Origin: AG25 sp035604455
Lineage (GTDB): Bacteria > Gemmatimonadota > Gemmatimonadetes > Gemmatimonadales > GWC2-71-9
DNA: 64,000 nt
Assembly: GCA_035604455.1 (NCBI GenBank)
Contig: DATNIM010000022.1
Span: forward strand, 1 to 64,000
Direction: 5' to 3'
Positions 22,517 through 30,136 of this stretch are shown here, piece after piece; positions within the stretch are counted from its first letter, which is position 1, and each line of letters starts with the position of its first letter. The notes below the pieces were generated by a model. The model saw nothing but the letters and a program-made list of their open reading frames with translations. It searched no databases and was not told the origin of the DNA. The position numbers and the translations under genes are program-made.

Positions 22517-23739
22517 TCGACGCCGTCCAGGACGGGCAGCCGCCGTGCGCTCGGGCGGCTCCGGTGCTCGATCTGGAACGTGGGTCCCTCGGGGCCCGCG
22601 GGATGGACCGGGCTCGCGCGGGGCACGTAGTCCTCGAACGTCCGCACGGGCCGGTAGAGCGAATCGCGCTCCACCGGCTCCTTCCCCGCCCCGCGGATCA
22701 GCGCCACGATCTCGTCGTAGGACATCCACATGGGCGTCCCCGCCCCGGCCTCGTGGTAGACGCGCTCGAAGACCACCGTGCCCTCAAGATCGTTGCACCC
22801 GAAGCTCAAACCCACCTGCGACAGGAACGACGTCACCATCGGCCAGTGGGTCTTCACGTGCGGGATGTTGTCGAGCACGAGCCGGCCCACGGCGAGGTTT
22901 TTCAGGTCGTCGACGCCCGTCGTCGCCGTCCCCGTGCGCCCGAGCGAGGCCCCGAGCTCGTTGTGGTCGGGGTGGTAGGCGAGCGGGATGTAGGTGAGGA
23001 ACCCCCCGGTCTCATCCTGCAGGCTCCGGAGGGCGAGCAGGTGATCGACCCGGTCCTCGAGCGTCTCCACGTGGCCGTAGAGCATCGTGCAGTTGGACGG
23101 AATCCCGAGCGCATGCGCCTCGCGGTGGACGGCAAGCCACTCCGTGCCAGACAGTTTCTTGTCGGCGATGGTGGCGCGCGCCGCCGGACTGAAGACTTCC
23201 GCCCCTCCGCCGGGCAGGCTCGTGACGCCCGAGTCCTTCATGGCGCACAGCACGTCCCGGACGCTCATCCGCTCGATGCGCGCGAGATGCGCCACCTCGA
23301 CCGCCGTGAGCGCCTTGATGTGGACGCCAGGGTGGCGCTCGCGCAGGCCCCGGAACAGCTCGAGGTAATAGGACAATTGCAGCTTCGGATGGAGGCCTCC
23401 CACGATGTGGAACTCGCGGGTGGCGTTCTCGCGGGCCGCCTCGGCCTCGGCGTAGACCTCATCGAGCGAGCGGGTGTAAGCCCCCGATTCCTGCGGCATG
23501 CGCGCGAACGAGCAGAACACGCAGGTGTTCCGGAGCACGCACACGTTGGTCGGGTTCAGGTGCTGGTTCGCGGCGAAGAAGACGCGGTTGCCGTGCCGGG
23601 CGGTGTTCGCCCGGTCGGCGAGGCGTCCGAGCGCGAGGAGGTCGGACGTCCGAAACAATGCGAGGGCGTCGTCCCGGGTGAGTCGCTCGCCCCGGTCGAG
23701 CTTCGCGGCGATGACCTCGAGCGCCGGGTCCGCGCGCAC
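22513..23739 (-). CDS. mqnE: Aminodeoxyfutalosine synthase
   Basis: A 408-residue radical SAM enzyme joining 3-enolpyruvoyl-benzoate to the adenosyl group of SAM. Family segments: NQHLNPTNVCVLRNTC, REFHIVGGLHPKLQLSYYLE, KALTAVEVAHLARIERMS, LPGGGAEVFSPAARATIADKK, NCTMLYGHVETLEDRVDHL, and FGCNDLEGTVVFERVYHEAG. The cluster cysteines read C-VLRNT-C-VF-C, i.e. CX5CX2C, rather than the CX3CX2C of MqnC in this window; the DNA supports this reading without a frame break. The C-terminal 45 residues after FEDYVP are Pro/Arg-rich and poorly conserved in character. It starts 3 bases after fabF. Confidence 0.94.
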   Translation of the reverse strand: MRADPALEVIAAKLDRGERLTRDDALALFRTSDLLALGRLADRANTARHGNRVFFAANQHLNPTNVCVLRNTCVFCSFARMPQESGAYTRSLDEVYAEAEAARENATREFHIVGGLHPKLQLSYYLELFRGLRERHPGVHIKALTAVEVAHLARIERMSVRDVLCAMKDSGVTSLPGGGAEVFSPAARATIADKKLSGTEWLAVHREAHALGIPSNCTMLYGHVETLEDRVDHLLALRSLQDETGGFLTYIPLAYHPDHNELGASLGRTGTATTGVDDLKNLAVGRLVLDNIPHVKTHWPMVTSFLSQVGLSFGCNDLEGTVVFERVYHEAGAGTPMWMSYDEIVALIRGAGKEPVERDSLYRPVRTFEDYVPRASPVHPAGPEGPTFQIEHRSRPSARRLPVLDGVE

Positions 23740-23742
23740 GGG

Positions 23743-24990
23743 CTACGCCGCCCGGCGCACGGCGAGCGTCACGTTGTGCCCGCCGAACCCGAAGGAGTTG
23801 GAGAGCGCGACCGACACCGGACGGTGGACGGCGTGGTTCGGGGCGGAGTCGAGGTCGCAGGCCGGGTCCGGGGTGAACTGGTTGATCGTGGGCGGGATCG
23901 TGCCGTGCCGGACCGCGAGCGCGCAGATCGCGGCCTCGAGCGCGCCCGAGGCGCCCAGCAGATGCCCGGTCATCGACTTCGTCGAGGCGAAGATCAACTT
24001 GCGCGCCTGCTCGCCGAAGACGCCCTTCACCGCCGCCGTCTCGGCCGCGTCGCCCGCGGGCGTGGACGTGCCGTGCGCATTGATGTAATCGACCTGTTCC
24101 GGTTTGAGCCCCGCGTCTGCCAGCGCGAGGCGCATCGCCTCCCGCGCGCCCGCGCCGTCCGGCGCGGGGGCGGTAATGTGATGCGCGTCCGCCGTCATGC
24201 CGAACCCGACGATTTCGGCGTACACCTGCGCGCCGCGGCGGCGCGCGTGCTCGAGTTCTTCCAGCACGACCACCGCCGCACCTTCGCCCATCACGAAGCC
24301 GTCGCGGTCCAGGTCGAACGGCCGGCTCGCGGTCTGCGGGTCGTCGTTGCGCTCCGAGAGCGCCTTCATGTTGGCGAAGCTCGCGACGGCGAGGCCGGTG
24401 ATCGCGGCCTCGGTGCCGCCGGCGAGGATGACGTCGGCCTGGTTGGTCCGGATGAGCTGGGTGGCGTCCGCGAGCGCGTGGGCTGAGGACGCGCAGGCCG
24501 ACACGGTGCAGTAGTTCGGGCCCTGGGCCCCGTAGCGCATCGAGACCAGGGCGGCCGCCGCGTTCGGCATGTACATCGGGATGAAAAAGGGCGAAACGCG
24601 ATTCGGGCCCTGTTCGATCAGGGCCCGGCAGTTCTCCTCGAAGGTGAGGAGGCCGCCCGTGCCGGTCCCGATCAGGACCCCGACGCGGCGCCGGTCCACC
24701 GCCTTCCAGTTATTGGAGGAGAGGCAGGCGTCCTTCACCGCCTCCTCCGCCGCCCCGATCGCGTAGCGGACGAAAGGGTCGTAGCGGCGCGCTTCCTTTT
24801 TCTCGAGAAACCGCGCCGCGTCGAAGCCTTTGACCTCGCAGGCGAATTTCACCGCCGACCGGGCGGGGTCAAAATGCGTGATCGGACCCGCCCCCGAGCG
24901 GCCGGCTACCAGGCCCTCCCAGGTCGTGGCGACGTCGGTGCCCAGGGGCGTCACGAGCCCGAGGCCCGTGATCACGACCCGGCGCGACAT
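23743..24990 (-). CDS. fabF: Beta-ketoacyl-ACP synthase II
   Basis: A 415-residue condensing enzyme extending acyl-ACP with malonyl-ACP. The thiolase fold shows RVVITGLGLVTPLGTD at the start, the active-site cysteine in TVSACASSAHA, the histidines in NAHGTSTPAGD and in STKSMTGHLLGASG, and NSFGFGGHN at the end. The first catalytic His (HGTSTP) and the second (Lys-Ser-x-x-Gly-His) are both intact, as expected for KAS II. It sits 2 bases after acpP, the usual acpP-fabF pairing. Its stop is 3 bases before mqnE. Confidence 0.97.
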   Translation of the reverse strand: MSRRVVITGLGLVTPLGTDVATTWEGLVAGRSGAGPITHFDPARSAVKFACEVKGFDAARFLEKKEARRYDPFVRYAIGAAEEAVKDACLSSNNWKAVDRRRVGVLIGTGTGGLLTFEENCRALIEQGPNRVSPFFIPMYMPNAAAALVSMRYGAQGPNYCTVSACASSAHALADATQLIRTNQADVILAGGTEAAITGLAVASFANMKALSERNDDPQTASRPFDLDRDGFVMGEGAAVVVLEELEHARRRGAQVYAEIVGFGMTADAHHITAPAPDGAGAREAMRLALADAGLKPEQVDYINAHGTSTPAGDAAETAAVKGVFGEQARKLIFASTKSMTGHLLGASGALEAAICALAVRHGTIPPTINQFTPDPACDLDSAPNHAVHRPVSVALSNSFGFGGHNVTLAVRRAA

Positions 24991-24992
24991 GC

Positions 24993-25244
24993 TTACTTCC
25001 CCATCTTCTCGTGCAGGTACTGCATCGCCTGACCTACCGTCCGTAGCTTCTCCGCCTCTTCGTCCGGGATGTCGATGTCGAACTCCTTCTCAAACGCCAT
25101 CACGAGCTCGACCGTGTCCAGGCTGTCTGCGCCCAGGTCTTCCATGAAGCTCGCGTCGGACGTCAGCTTCTCGCGCTCGACCCCCAGCTCTTCGACGATG
25201 ATGTCCTTCACCTTTTCCTCGAGCTGCTTCATATCCATTGCCAT
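24993..25244 (-). CDS. acpP: Acyl carrier protein
   Basis: An 83-residue acidic carrier protein. The phosphopantetheine attachment serine is Ser41 in EDLGADSLDTVELVMAFE. Helix I (MKQLEEKVKDIIVEELGV) and helix III/IV (IPDEEAEKLRTVGQAMQYL) are typical. The N-terminus has three possible methionines (residues 1, 3 and 5). The GAGGGA sequence 5-6 bases upstream of the first favours 25244. That sequence is part of a small palindrome TCCCTGAGGGA in the 30-base gap after fabG, so acpP has its own ribosome-binding site within the operon, in keeping with the high level of ACP usually needed. Confidence 0.97.
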   Translation of the reverse strand: MAMDMKQLEEKVKDIIVEELGVEREKLTSDASFMEDLGADSLDTVELVMAFEKEFDIDIPDEEAEKLRTVGQAMQYLHEKMGK

Positions 25245-25274
25245 GGGTTCCCTCAGGGAGGTGTGGGAGAACGC

Positions 25275-26018
25275 TCAGATCACCATGCCACCGTCGACGA
25301 CGAGCACCTGTCCCGTAATGTAGCTCGCGAAGTCGGAGGCGAGAAAGAGTACGGCGAATGCAATGTCGGCGCCCGTGCCCAAGCGGCCGAGTGGAATCCC
25401 GGCGAGCAGCGCGGCGCGCGCTTCGGGCGTGATGGTTCGCGTGAGCTCGGTGTCGATGAACCCAGGGGCGACAGCGTTCACGAGCACGTTGCGCGACGCA
25501 AGCTCCTTCGCCACGGCCTTCGTGAGTCCCACGAGCCCGGCCTTGGAGGCGCTGTAGTTCGCCTGCCCCTTGTTCCCCGCGAGCCCGACCACGCTCGTGA
25601 TGTTGATGATGCGGCCGTAGCGGCGCTTGATCATCCCGCGGGCCGCGTGCTTCATAACGAGAAACGCGCCCTTCAGGTTCGTTTCGAGCACCGTGTTCCA
25701 GTCGTCCTCGGTGATGCGGAAGAGAAGATTGTCGCGTGTCGTCCCGGCGTTGTTGACGAGCACGTCGATCGAGCCGAAGTCCTGCTCGATGCACTCGACC
25801 GCGGCCTCGACCTGCTCCGGCTGCCCGACGTCGCAGGCGTACCCGCGCGCCTCCGCCCCGAGTTCGCGCGCGACGGCTTGCGCCCGGGCCCCGTCCCGGC
25901 CGAGCACTGCGACGCGCGCCCCGGCGTCGCGGAGCGTGGTCGCGATCGCATGCCCGATGCCCCGGCTCCCCCCAGTCACCAAGGCCACCTTGCCGGTGAG
26001 GCTGATGTTCAGCGGCAC
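25275..26018 (-). CDS. fabG: 3-oxoacyl-ACP reductase
   Basis: A 247-residue short-chain dehydrogenase reducing 3-oxoacyl-ACP with NADPH. Cofactor loop VTGGSRGIG at 15-22, NNAG at 89-92, and the catalytic Ser142 (ITSVVG), Tyr155 and Lys159 (YSASKAG). The C-terminus ends with ITGQVLVVDGGMVI, as in FabG. Arg41 after the second strand (VLGRDGA) suits NADPH. It overlaps the fabD stop by one base. Position between fabD and acpP matches the standard fab cluster. Confidence 0.97.
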   Translation of the reverse strand: MPLNISLTGKVALVTGGSRGIGHAIATTLRDAGARVAVLGRDGARAQAVARELGAEARGYACDVGQPEQVEAAVECIEQDFGSIDVLVNNAGTTRDNLLFRITEDDWNTVLETNLKGAFLVMKHAARGMIKRRYGRIINITSVVGLAGNKGQANYSASKAGLVGLTKAVAKELASRNVLVNAVAPGFIDTELTRTITPEARAALLAGIPLGRLGTGADIAFAVLFLASDFASYITGQVLVVDGGMVI

Positions 26019-26953
26019 TAGGCGGCCTCGAGAAACCGGGACACGTCATCCGCCGTGCCGAGACTCGTCACCACGGCGCCCGGCAGGATCCGCTTGACGA
26101 GCCGCGCGAGCACACCGCCCGGCCCGATCTCCACGAACTTCGCCTCGGGTCCCGCGAGCCGCGCCGCCTGTTCCACGCATTCGACCCAGCGCACGGGCGA
26201 CGTGAGCTGCGACTCAAGGAGGGCCCGCGCCCGGCTCGCCGTGGTCACCGGTTCGGCCGTCGCGTTCGCCACCACCGGAAAGCGCGGGTCGGCAAATGGC
26301 ACGCGTTCGAGCTCCCGCCGCAAGCCGGGCAGCGCGGGGCTCATGAGCGGCGAGTGAAACGCCCCGCTCACCTTGAGCGGCATGACGCGGCCTCCCTGGG
26401 CCTGGCAGCGCGCGCCGGCGTTCGCCACGGCCGCCGTGTCGCCCGAGATGACGGTCTGGTCCGGGGCGTTGAGGTTCGCGGGCACGACCACGCCGTCCGT
26501 CCGCGACGCCTCCTGACAGGCCGCGTCGACCGCGGCCTCGGTGAGCCCGAGCACCGCGGCCATCGCGCCGGGCCGGGCCACCGCGGCGTCGTGCATCAGC
26601 GTGCCGCGCGCCCGGGCGAGCGCGGCCCCCTGCGCGGGACGGAGGGCGCCGGCCGTGACGTAGGCCGAGTATTCACCGAGGGAGTGTCCGGCGGCCGCCA
26701 CGGGCTCGACGGCCGCACCCACGACTGCGAGGACGGCGGCCGAGTGCGCGAGAATCGCCGGTTGCGCCGTGCGCGTGGCGGTGAGCTCGTCTTCGGGCCC
26801 CTGGAACATCACCCGGCTCAACGGGAAGCTGAGCGCGTCGTCGATCGCCTCGAGCGTCTCGCGGGCTGCGGGAAAGCGCTCGGCCACGTCCTTGGCCATC
26901 CCGACGCGTTGCGCCCCCTGCCCCGGACACAGCCACACGGCCGGTCCTACCAC
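26018..26953 (-). CDS. fabD: Malonyl-CoA:ACP transacylase
   Basis: About 311 residues. It transfers malonyl from CoA to ACP. Motifs: VWLCPGQGAQRVGMA at the start, the nucleophile elbow AAGHSLGEYSAYV (Ser91), the His-containing SGAFHSPLMSPA and FVEIGPGGVLARLVKR. The GTG at 26953, overlapping the fabH stop by 7 bases, gives MVGPAVWLCPG; a GTG at 26938 would give a five-residue-shorter form closer to other FabD proteins. Longer starts upstream would overlap fabH further and are unlikely. Confidence 0.95.
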   Translation of the reverse strand: MVGPAVWLCPGQGAQRVGMAKDVAERFPAARETLEAIDDALSFPLSRVMFQGPEDELTATRTAQPAILAHSAAVLAVVGAAVEPVAAAGHSLGEYSAYVTAGALRPAQGAALARARGTLMHDAAVARPGAMAAVLGLTEAAVDAACQEASRTDGVVVPANLNAPDQTVISGDTAAVANAGARCQAQGGRVMPLKVSGAFHSPLMSPALPGLRRELERVPFADPRFPVVANATAEPVTTASRARALLESQLTSPVRWVECVEQAARLAGPEAKFVEIGPGGVLARLVKRILPGAVVTSLGTADDVSRFLEAA

Positions 26954-27933
26954 CGCACCACCATGCTCGCCCACGTGAGCCCCGCCCCGAACGCGACGAG
27001 GAGCGCCGTCATGCCGGACTCGAGCCGGCCCGTGCGCACGGCTTCATCGAGGGCGATCGCCACCGACGCGGCCGAGGTGTTGCCGTAGCGGTCGACGTTC
27101 ACGAATACCTTCTCCATCGGGATGCCGGCGTGCTTCGCCGTGGCCTCGATGATGCGCGTGTTCGCCTGGTGGGGGATCATGATGTCGATCGCGTCGGCCG
27201 TGAGGCCGGCCCGGGTGAGCACCTGGTCCGACGCTTCGGCCATCGACAGCACGGCCGCCTTGAAGATTTCGCGGCCTGCCATCTTGATGAAATAGGAATG
27301 ATCCGTGAGCAGGGCCGCGTCGGGCGGATGGTTGGCCCCGCCGCCCGAGCGGTACAGCAGCTCGGTCAGCGCCCCGTCGGATTTCATGTAGGTGGCGAGA
27401 ATCCCGCGCCCGCCGCTCGACCGCTGGACGATGGTGGCGCCGGCGCCGTCGCCAAAGAGGACGGCGGTCGTGCGGTCGCTCCAGTCGAGGATCGTCGAGA
27501 GCTTTTCGGTCGCGACCACGAGCACGCGGTCGGCCTGCTCGGCCGCGATCAGTCCCTCGGCGATGTTCAACCCGTACATGAACCCCGTGCACGCCGCCCC
27601 CACGTCGAACGCCGCGGCGTTCCGCGCGCCGAGCTCGGCCTGGACGTCGCACGCCTGCGCGGGGAGCAGCCGGTCCGGGGAGGACGTCGCGAGCACGATC
27701 GCGTCGAGCGCCATCGGGTCGAGGCCCGCCGCGGCGAGTGCCGCCTTCGCCGCGTGGGCCGACATGCAGGCGTTCGTCTCGTCGGGCCCCGCGATCCGGC
27801 GTTCGCGGATCCCGGTCCGTTCGCGGATCCACTCGTCCGAGGTCTCGAGCATGGTCGAGACCTCGTCGTTCGTGAGCACGCGCCGCGGGGCATAGCTCCC
27901 CGTGCCGAGGAGCTCCGCGAACGGCCGCTTCAC
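26947..27933 (-). CDS. fabH: Beta-ketoacyl-ACP synthase III
   Basis: A 328-residue initiating condensing enzyme joining an acyl-CoA primer to malonyl-ACP. Catalytic triad: Cys115 in GAACTGFMYGL, His255 in IPHQANTRII and Asn285 in YGNTSAAS. The start has LLGTGSYAPRRVLTNDEV and SDEWIRERTGIRERRI. The GTG start overlaps the plsX stop (GTGA). FabH governs primer choice (straight or branched), which cannot be deduced here. The plsX-fabH-fabD order is conserved in many bacteria. Confidence 0.97.
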   Translation of the reverse strand: MKRPFAELLGTGSYAPRRVLTNDEVSTMLETSDEWIRERTGIRERRIAGPDETNACMSAHAAKAALAAAGLDPMALDAIVLATSSPDRLLPAQACDVQAELGARNAAAFDVGAACTGFMYGLNIAEGLIAAEQADRVLVVATEKLSTILDWSDRTTAVLFGDGAGATIVQRSSGGRGILATYMKSDGALTELLYRSGGGANHPPDAALLTDHSYFIKMAGREIFKAAVLSMAEASDQVLTRAGLTADAIDIMIPHQANTRIIEATAKHAGIPMEKVFVNVDRYGNTSAASVAIALDEAVRTGRLESGMTALLVAFGAGLTWASMVVRW

Positions 27934-28943
27934 GCGAGCGCGCCGCCCTCGGCGAATTGGGCGCCGATGTCTCGGGAGAGGTGGTTCTCGACCGCCTGGA
28001 TCGCCACCCGAACGGCGTTCATGATCGCCCGTGCCGGCGAGGAGCCGTGGCAAATGATGGCCACGCCTTTCACGCCGAGGAGGGGCGCGCCCCCGTAGGA
28101 GGAATAGTCGAAGAATTCAAGCAACCGGGCCGTCTCGGGCCGGCCGACCACGTCGGGGAGCGCCTCGCGCAGCATGCCGCCGAACACGTGCCCGGCCTCC
28201 TCGTAAAACTTGAGGATCGCGTTGCCCACGAACCCGTCGCAGACGACCACGTCGATCAGCCCCCGCGCCGACGCGCCGCCCAGGATGTCCCGGCCTTCGA
28301 CGTTCCCGACGAAGCGGATCCCGGGCGTGCTCTTCAGGAGATGGTTCGCCTCCTTCACCACGGTGTTCCCCTTCTCGTCCTCCTCGCCCACGTTCAGGAG
28401 CCCCACGGCCGGATCCGGTCGGCCCAGGACGTCGCGTGCGTAGATCGTCCCGAGCCGCGCGAAGCTCACGAGCTCGCGCGCGTCGCAGTCCACGTTGGCG
28501 CCGCCGTCGATGACGAGCACCGGGTGATTGGGCCGCGGAAAGGGTGCCCCGATCGCGGCCCGCGCGACCCCGGGATGCAGGCCGAGCAGGAGCGTGGCCG
28601 CGGCCATCACGGCCCCCGTGTTGCCCGCCGAGACGAACGCGTCTGAGGCCGCGCGCGTCTGGAGCCCGAGCCCGACGGCGATCGACGAGCGGGGCTTCCG
28701 TTTGACCGCGGTGAGCGGCTTTTCGCCCATCCCGACGACCTCGGGGGCTTCGACGATTTCCAGGCGGTCGTGCTCGCGCGCGAGCGCGTCGTGCGATTTG
28801 AGCGACGCCTCGATCTCCGGCCGGCGCCCAACGAGCTGGATGCGGAAGATCCGGGGCAGCTCGCGCAGCGCGAGCGCTGCGCCCTCCACCTCGACATGCG
28901 GGGCGTGGTCGCCCCCCATCGCATCGAGCGCGATGCGGATCAA
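27930..28943 (-). CDS. plsX: Phosphate acyltransferase PlsX
   Basis: A 337-residue enzyme converting acyl-ACP to acyl-phosphate for phospholipid synthesis by PlsY. Motifs: IRIALDAMGGDHAP at the start, KRKPRSSIAVGLGLQ, AFVSAGNTGAVMAAATLLLG, LVIDGGANVDCDARELV, GNVEGRDILGG, VVCDGFVGNAILKF and KGVAIICHGSS near the end. The TTG start at 28943 overlaps the rpmF stop (TTGA). This is an unusual start codon, but the protein would otherwise lack its first conserved strand. The order rpmF-plsX-fabH is classic. Confidence 0.96.
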   Translation of the reverse strand: MIRIALDAMGGDHAPHVEVEGAALALRELPRIFRIQLVGRRPEIEASLKSHDALAREHDRLEIVEAPEVVGMGEKPLTAVKRKPRSSIAVGLGLQTRAASDAFVSAGNTGAVMAAATLLLGLHPGVARAAIGAPFPRPNHPVLVIDGGANVDCDARELVSFARLGTIYARDVLGRPDPAVGLLNVGEEDEKGNTVVKEANHLLKSTPGIRFVGNVEGRDILGGASARGLIDVVVCDGFVGNAILKFYEEAGHVFGGMLREALPDVVGRPETARLLEFFDYSSYGGAPLLGVKGVAIICHGSSPARAIMNAVRVAIQAVENHLSRDIGAQFAEGGALA

Positions 28944-29122
28944 GCGTCCTCGACCGCCACGCGCTGCACGTCGTCGTAGTACCCGCAGGTCGGGCAGACA
29001 TGATGCGGACGCTTCATGTCTTGGCAGCGGGGGCACGGCTGCAGCGTGGGCACCTCCGCTTTGTAGTGCGTGCGGCGTGCGCGCTTCTTGCGCTTGGAGG
29101 TTCTTCGCTTCGGTACCGCCAT
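28940..29122 (-). CDS. rpmF: Large-subunit ribosomal protein L32
   Basis: A 60-residue bL32. It begins MAVPKRRTSKRKKRARR, typical of the family, and carries a zinc-ribbon with two CxxC pairs (PCPRCQDMK and VCPTCGYY). All four cysteines are present, so this is the zinc-binding form. GGTGAG overlapping the yceD stop serves as ribosome-binding site. The short C-terminus ends in VAVEDA. Confidence 0.97.
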   Translation of the reverse strand: MAVPKRRTSKRKKRARRTHYKAEVPTLQPCPRCQDMKRPHHVCPTCGYYDDVQRVAVEDA

Positions 29123-29130
29123 TTCTCACC

Positions 29131-29640
29131 TCACGAGTTGCTGAGCTTGTCCTTGAGTGCCGCGAGCGGCCGCCACGACGTGGTGACGGGCGTGCATCCG
29201 CACGGGCCGGTGTTCAGGTCGTGCCCGCACTGCGGGCAGAGACCGCGGCAGTCCTCGCGACACACGACGTAGGCCGGGATCGCGAGAATCAGCTCTTCGC
29301 GGATCGCCGGCGCGAGGTCGATGGCCGTCGCGTTGGCGGCGAGCACGTAGGAATCGGGATCGTCCAGCGCCTCGCGGTCGCGGCAGAACAACGCCCCGAC
29401 GCGAGCCTCGACATCGACCGCCACCGGGGCGAGACACCGGCGACACTCCTCTAGCACCTGCGCCGATAGCGCGCCGTGCCAGTAGAAGCGCTCGTCGCCC
29501 GTGGCCTGTAGCCGCCCGCTCACCCGCAGCGGGCCGGCCAACGTCACCTCGAGCCCGGCGAAGAGAGGGTCGCTCCCGGCGAGTTCGCCCACGGTGTCGA
29601 CCGGCCCGCGGGTGAGCTCCCTGAGGTCGACTTTTAACAT
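29131..29640 (-). CDS. YceD/DUF177 family protein
   Basis: A 169-residue member of the DUF177 (YceD) family, which is nearly always encoded before rpmF and has been linked in plants and bacteria to 23S rRNA accumulation. Recognisable parts: MLKVDLRELTRGP, GRLQATGDERFYWHG, ECRRCLAPVAVDVEARV with a CxxC pair, and the C-terminal CREDCRGLCPQCGHDLN followed by CGC, a cysteine-rich end typical of the group and possibly zinc-binding. It is the first gene of the operon running to ispF, with a consensus-like promoter ending 8 bases before its ATG and no ribosome-binding site. Confidence 0.9.
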   Translation of the reverse strand: MLKVDLRELTRGPVDTVGELAGSDPLFAGLEVTLAGPLRVSGRLQATGDERFYWHGALSAQVLEECRRCLAPVAVDVEARVGALFCRDREALDDPDSYVLAANATAIDLAPAIREELILAIPAYVVCREDCRGLCPQCGHDLNTGPCGCTPVTTSWRPLAALKDKLSNS

Positions 29641-29648
29641 GCCGGCCG

Positions 29649-29677
29649 AAGCTAAACCCTTGTGGCACTTGCGTCAA
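29649..29677 (-). promoter_or_regulatory. Promoter of the yceD-rpmF-fab-mqn operon, leaderless arrangement
   Basis: On the minus strand TTGACG (29677-29672) and TAGCTT (29654-29649) are 17 bases apart. The yceD ATG lies 8 bases beyond the -10-like box, the same distance as for the GT4 gene and dcd. The -35 starts one base after the ndk stop codon. The -35 matches consensus at 5 of 6 positions, the -10 more weakly (T, A and final T). Confidence 0.5.
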
Positions 29678-29678
29678 G

Positions 29679-30113
29679 CTAACGCGCGACCGACCCCGCA
29701 AGCGCCGCCAACTCGGCTTCCGGGAAGAAGAACGCCACTTCCCGCGCGGCGTTCTCGGGGGAGTCGGAGGCGTGAATGGCGTTCCGCTCCTTCGATTGGG
29801 CGAAGAGTTTCCGGATGGTGTTCGGCTTGGCCTCGGCGGGGTCGGTGGCCCCGATCGTCTCCCGCAGGACCGCCACGGCGTCCGTACGCTCGAGGGCGAG
29901 GGCGAGCGCGGGGCCCGAGCACATGAACGCGACGAGCGAGCCGAAGAACGGCCGCTCGCGGTGCACGGCGTAGAACGCCTCGGCCTGCGCCCGGTCCAGG
30001 CGGACGAGGCGGGCGGCGCGCGGCACGAACCCGGCCTGCTCGAGGTGGGCGAGGATCTTACCCGTGAGGTGGGCGGCCACGGCGTCGGGCTTGATGATCG
30101 CGAGTGTCAGCAT
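29679..30113 (-). CDS. ndk: Nucleoside diphosphate kinase
   Basis: A 144-residue NDP kinase that phosphorylates NDPs from ATP through a phosphohistidine. It begins MLTLAIIKPDAV and has the active-site segment RNAIHASDSPENA, with His in N-A-I-H and the usual G replaced by R-N before it (family N-x-x-H-G-S-D). Other parts: RPFFGSLVAFMCSGP and ETIGATDPAEAKPNTIRKLF. Length is typical. Two TAGGAGC copies lie upstream; the one about 10 bases away may be the ribosome-binding site. As the last gene of the sucCD operon it would exchange phosphate between GTP/ATP pools linked to succinyl-CoA synthetase. Confidence 0.95.
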   Translation of the reverse strand: MLTLAIIKPDAVAAHLTGKILAHLEQAGFVPRAARLVRLDRAQAEAFYAVHRERPFFGSLVAFMCSGPALALALERTDAVAVLRETIGATDPAEAKPNTIRKLFAQSKERNAIHASDSPENAAREVAFFFPEAELAALAGSVAR

Positions 30114-30136
30114 GCTCCTAAGGCTCCTAGTTCCGG

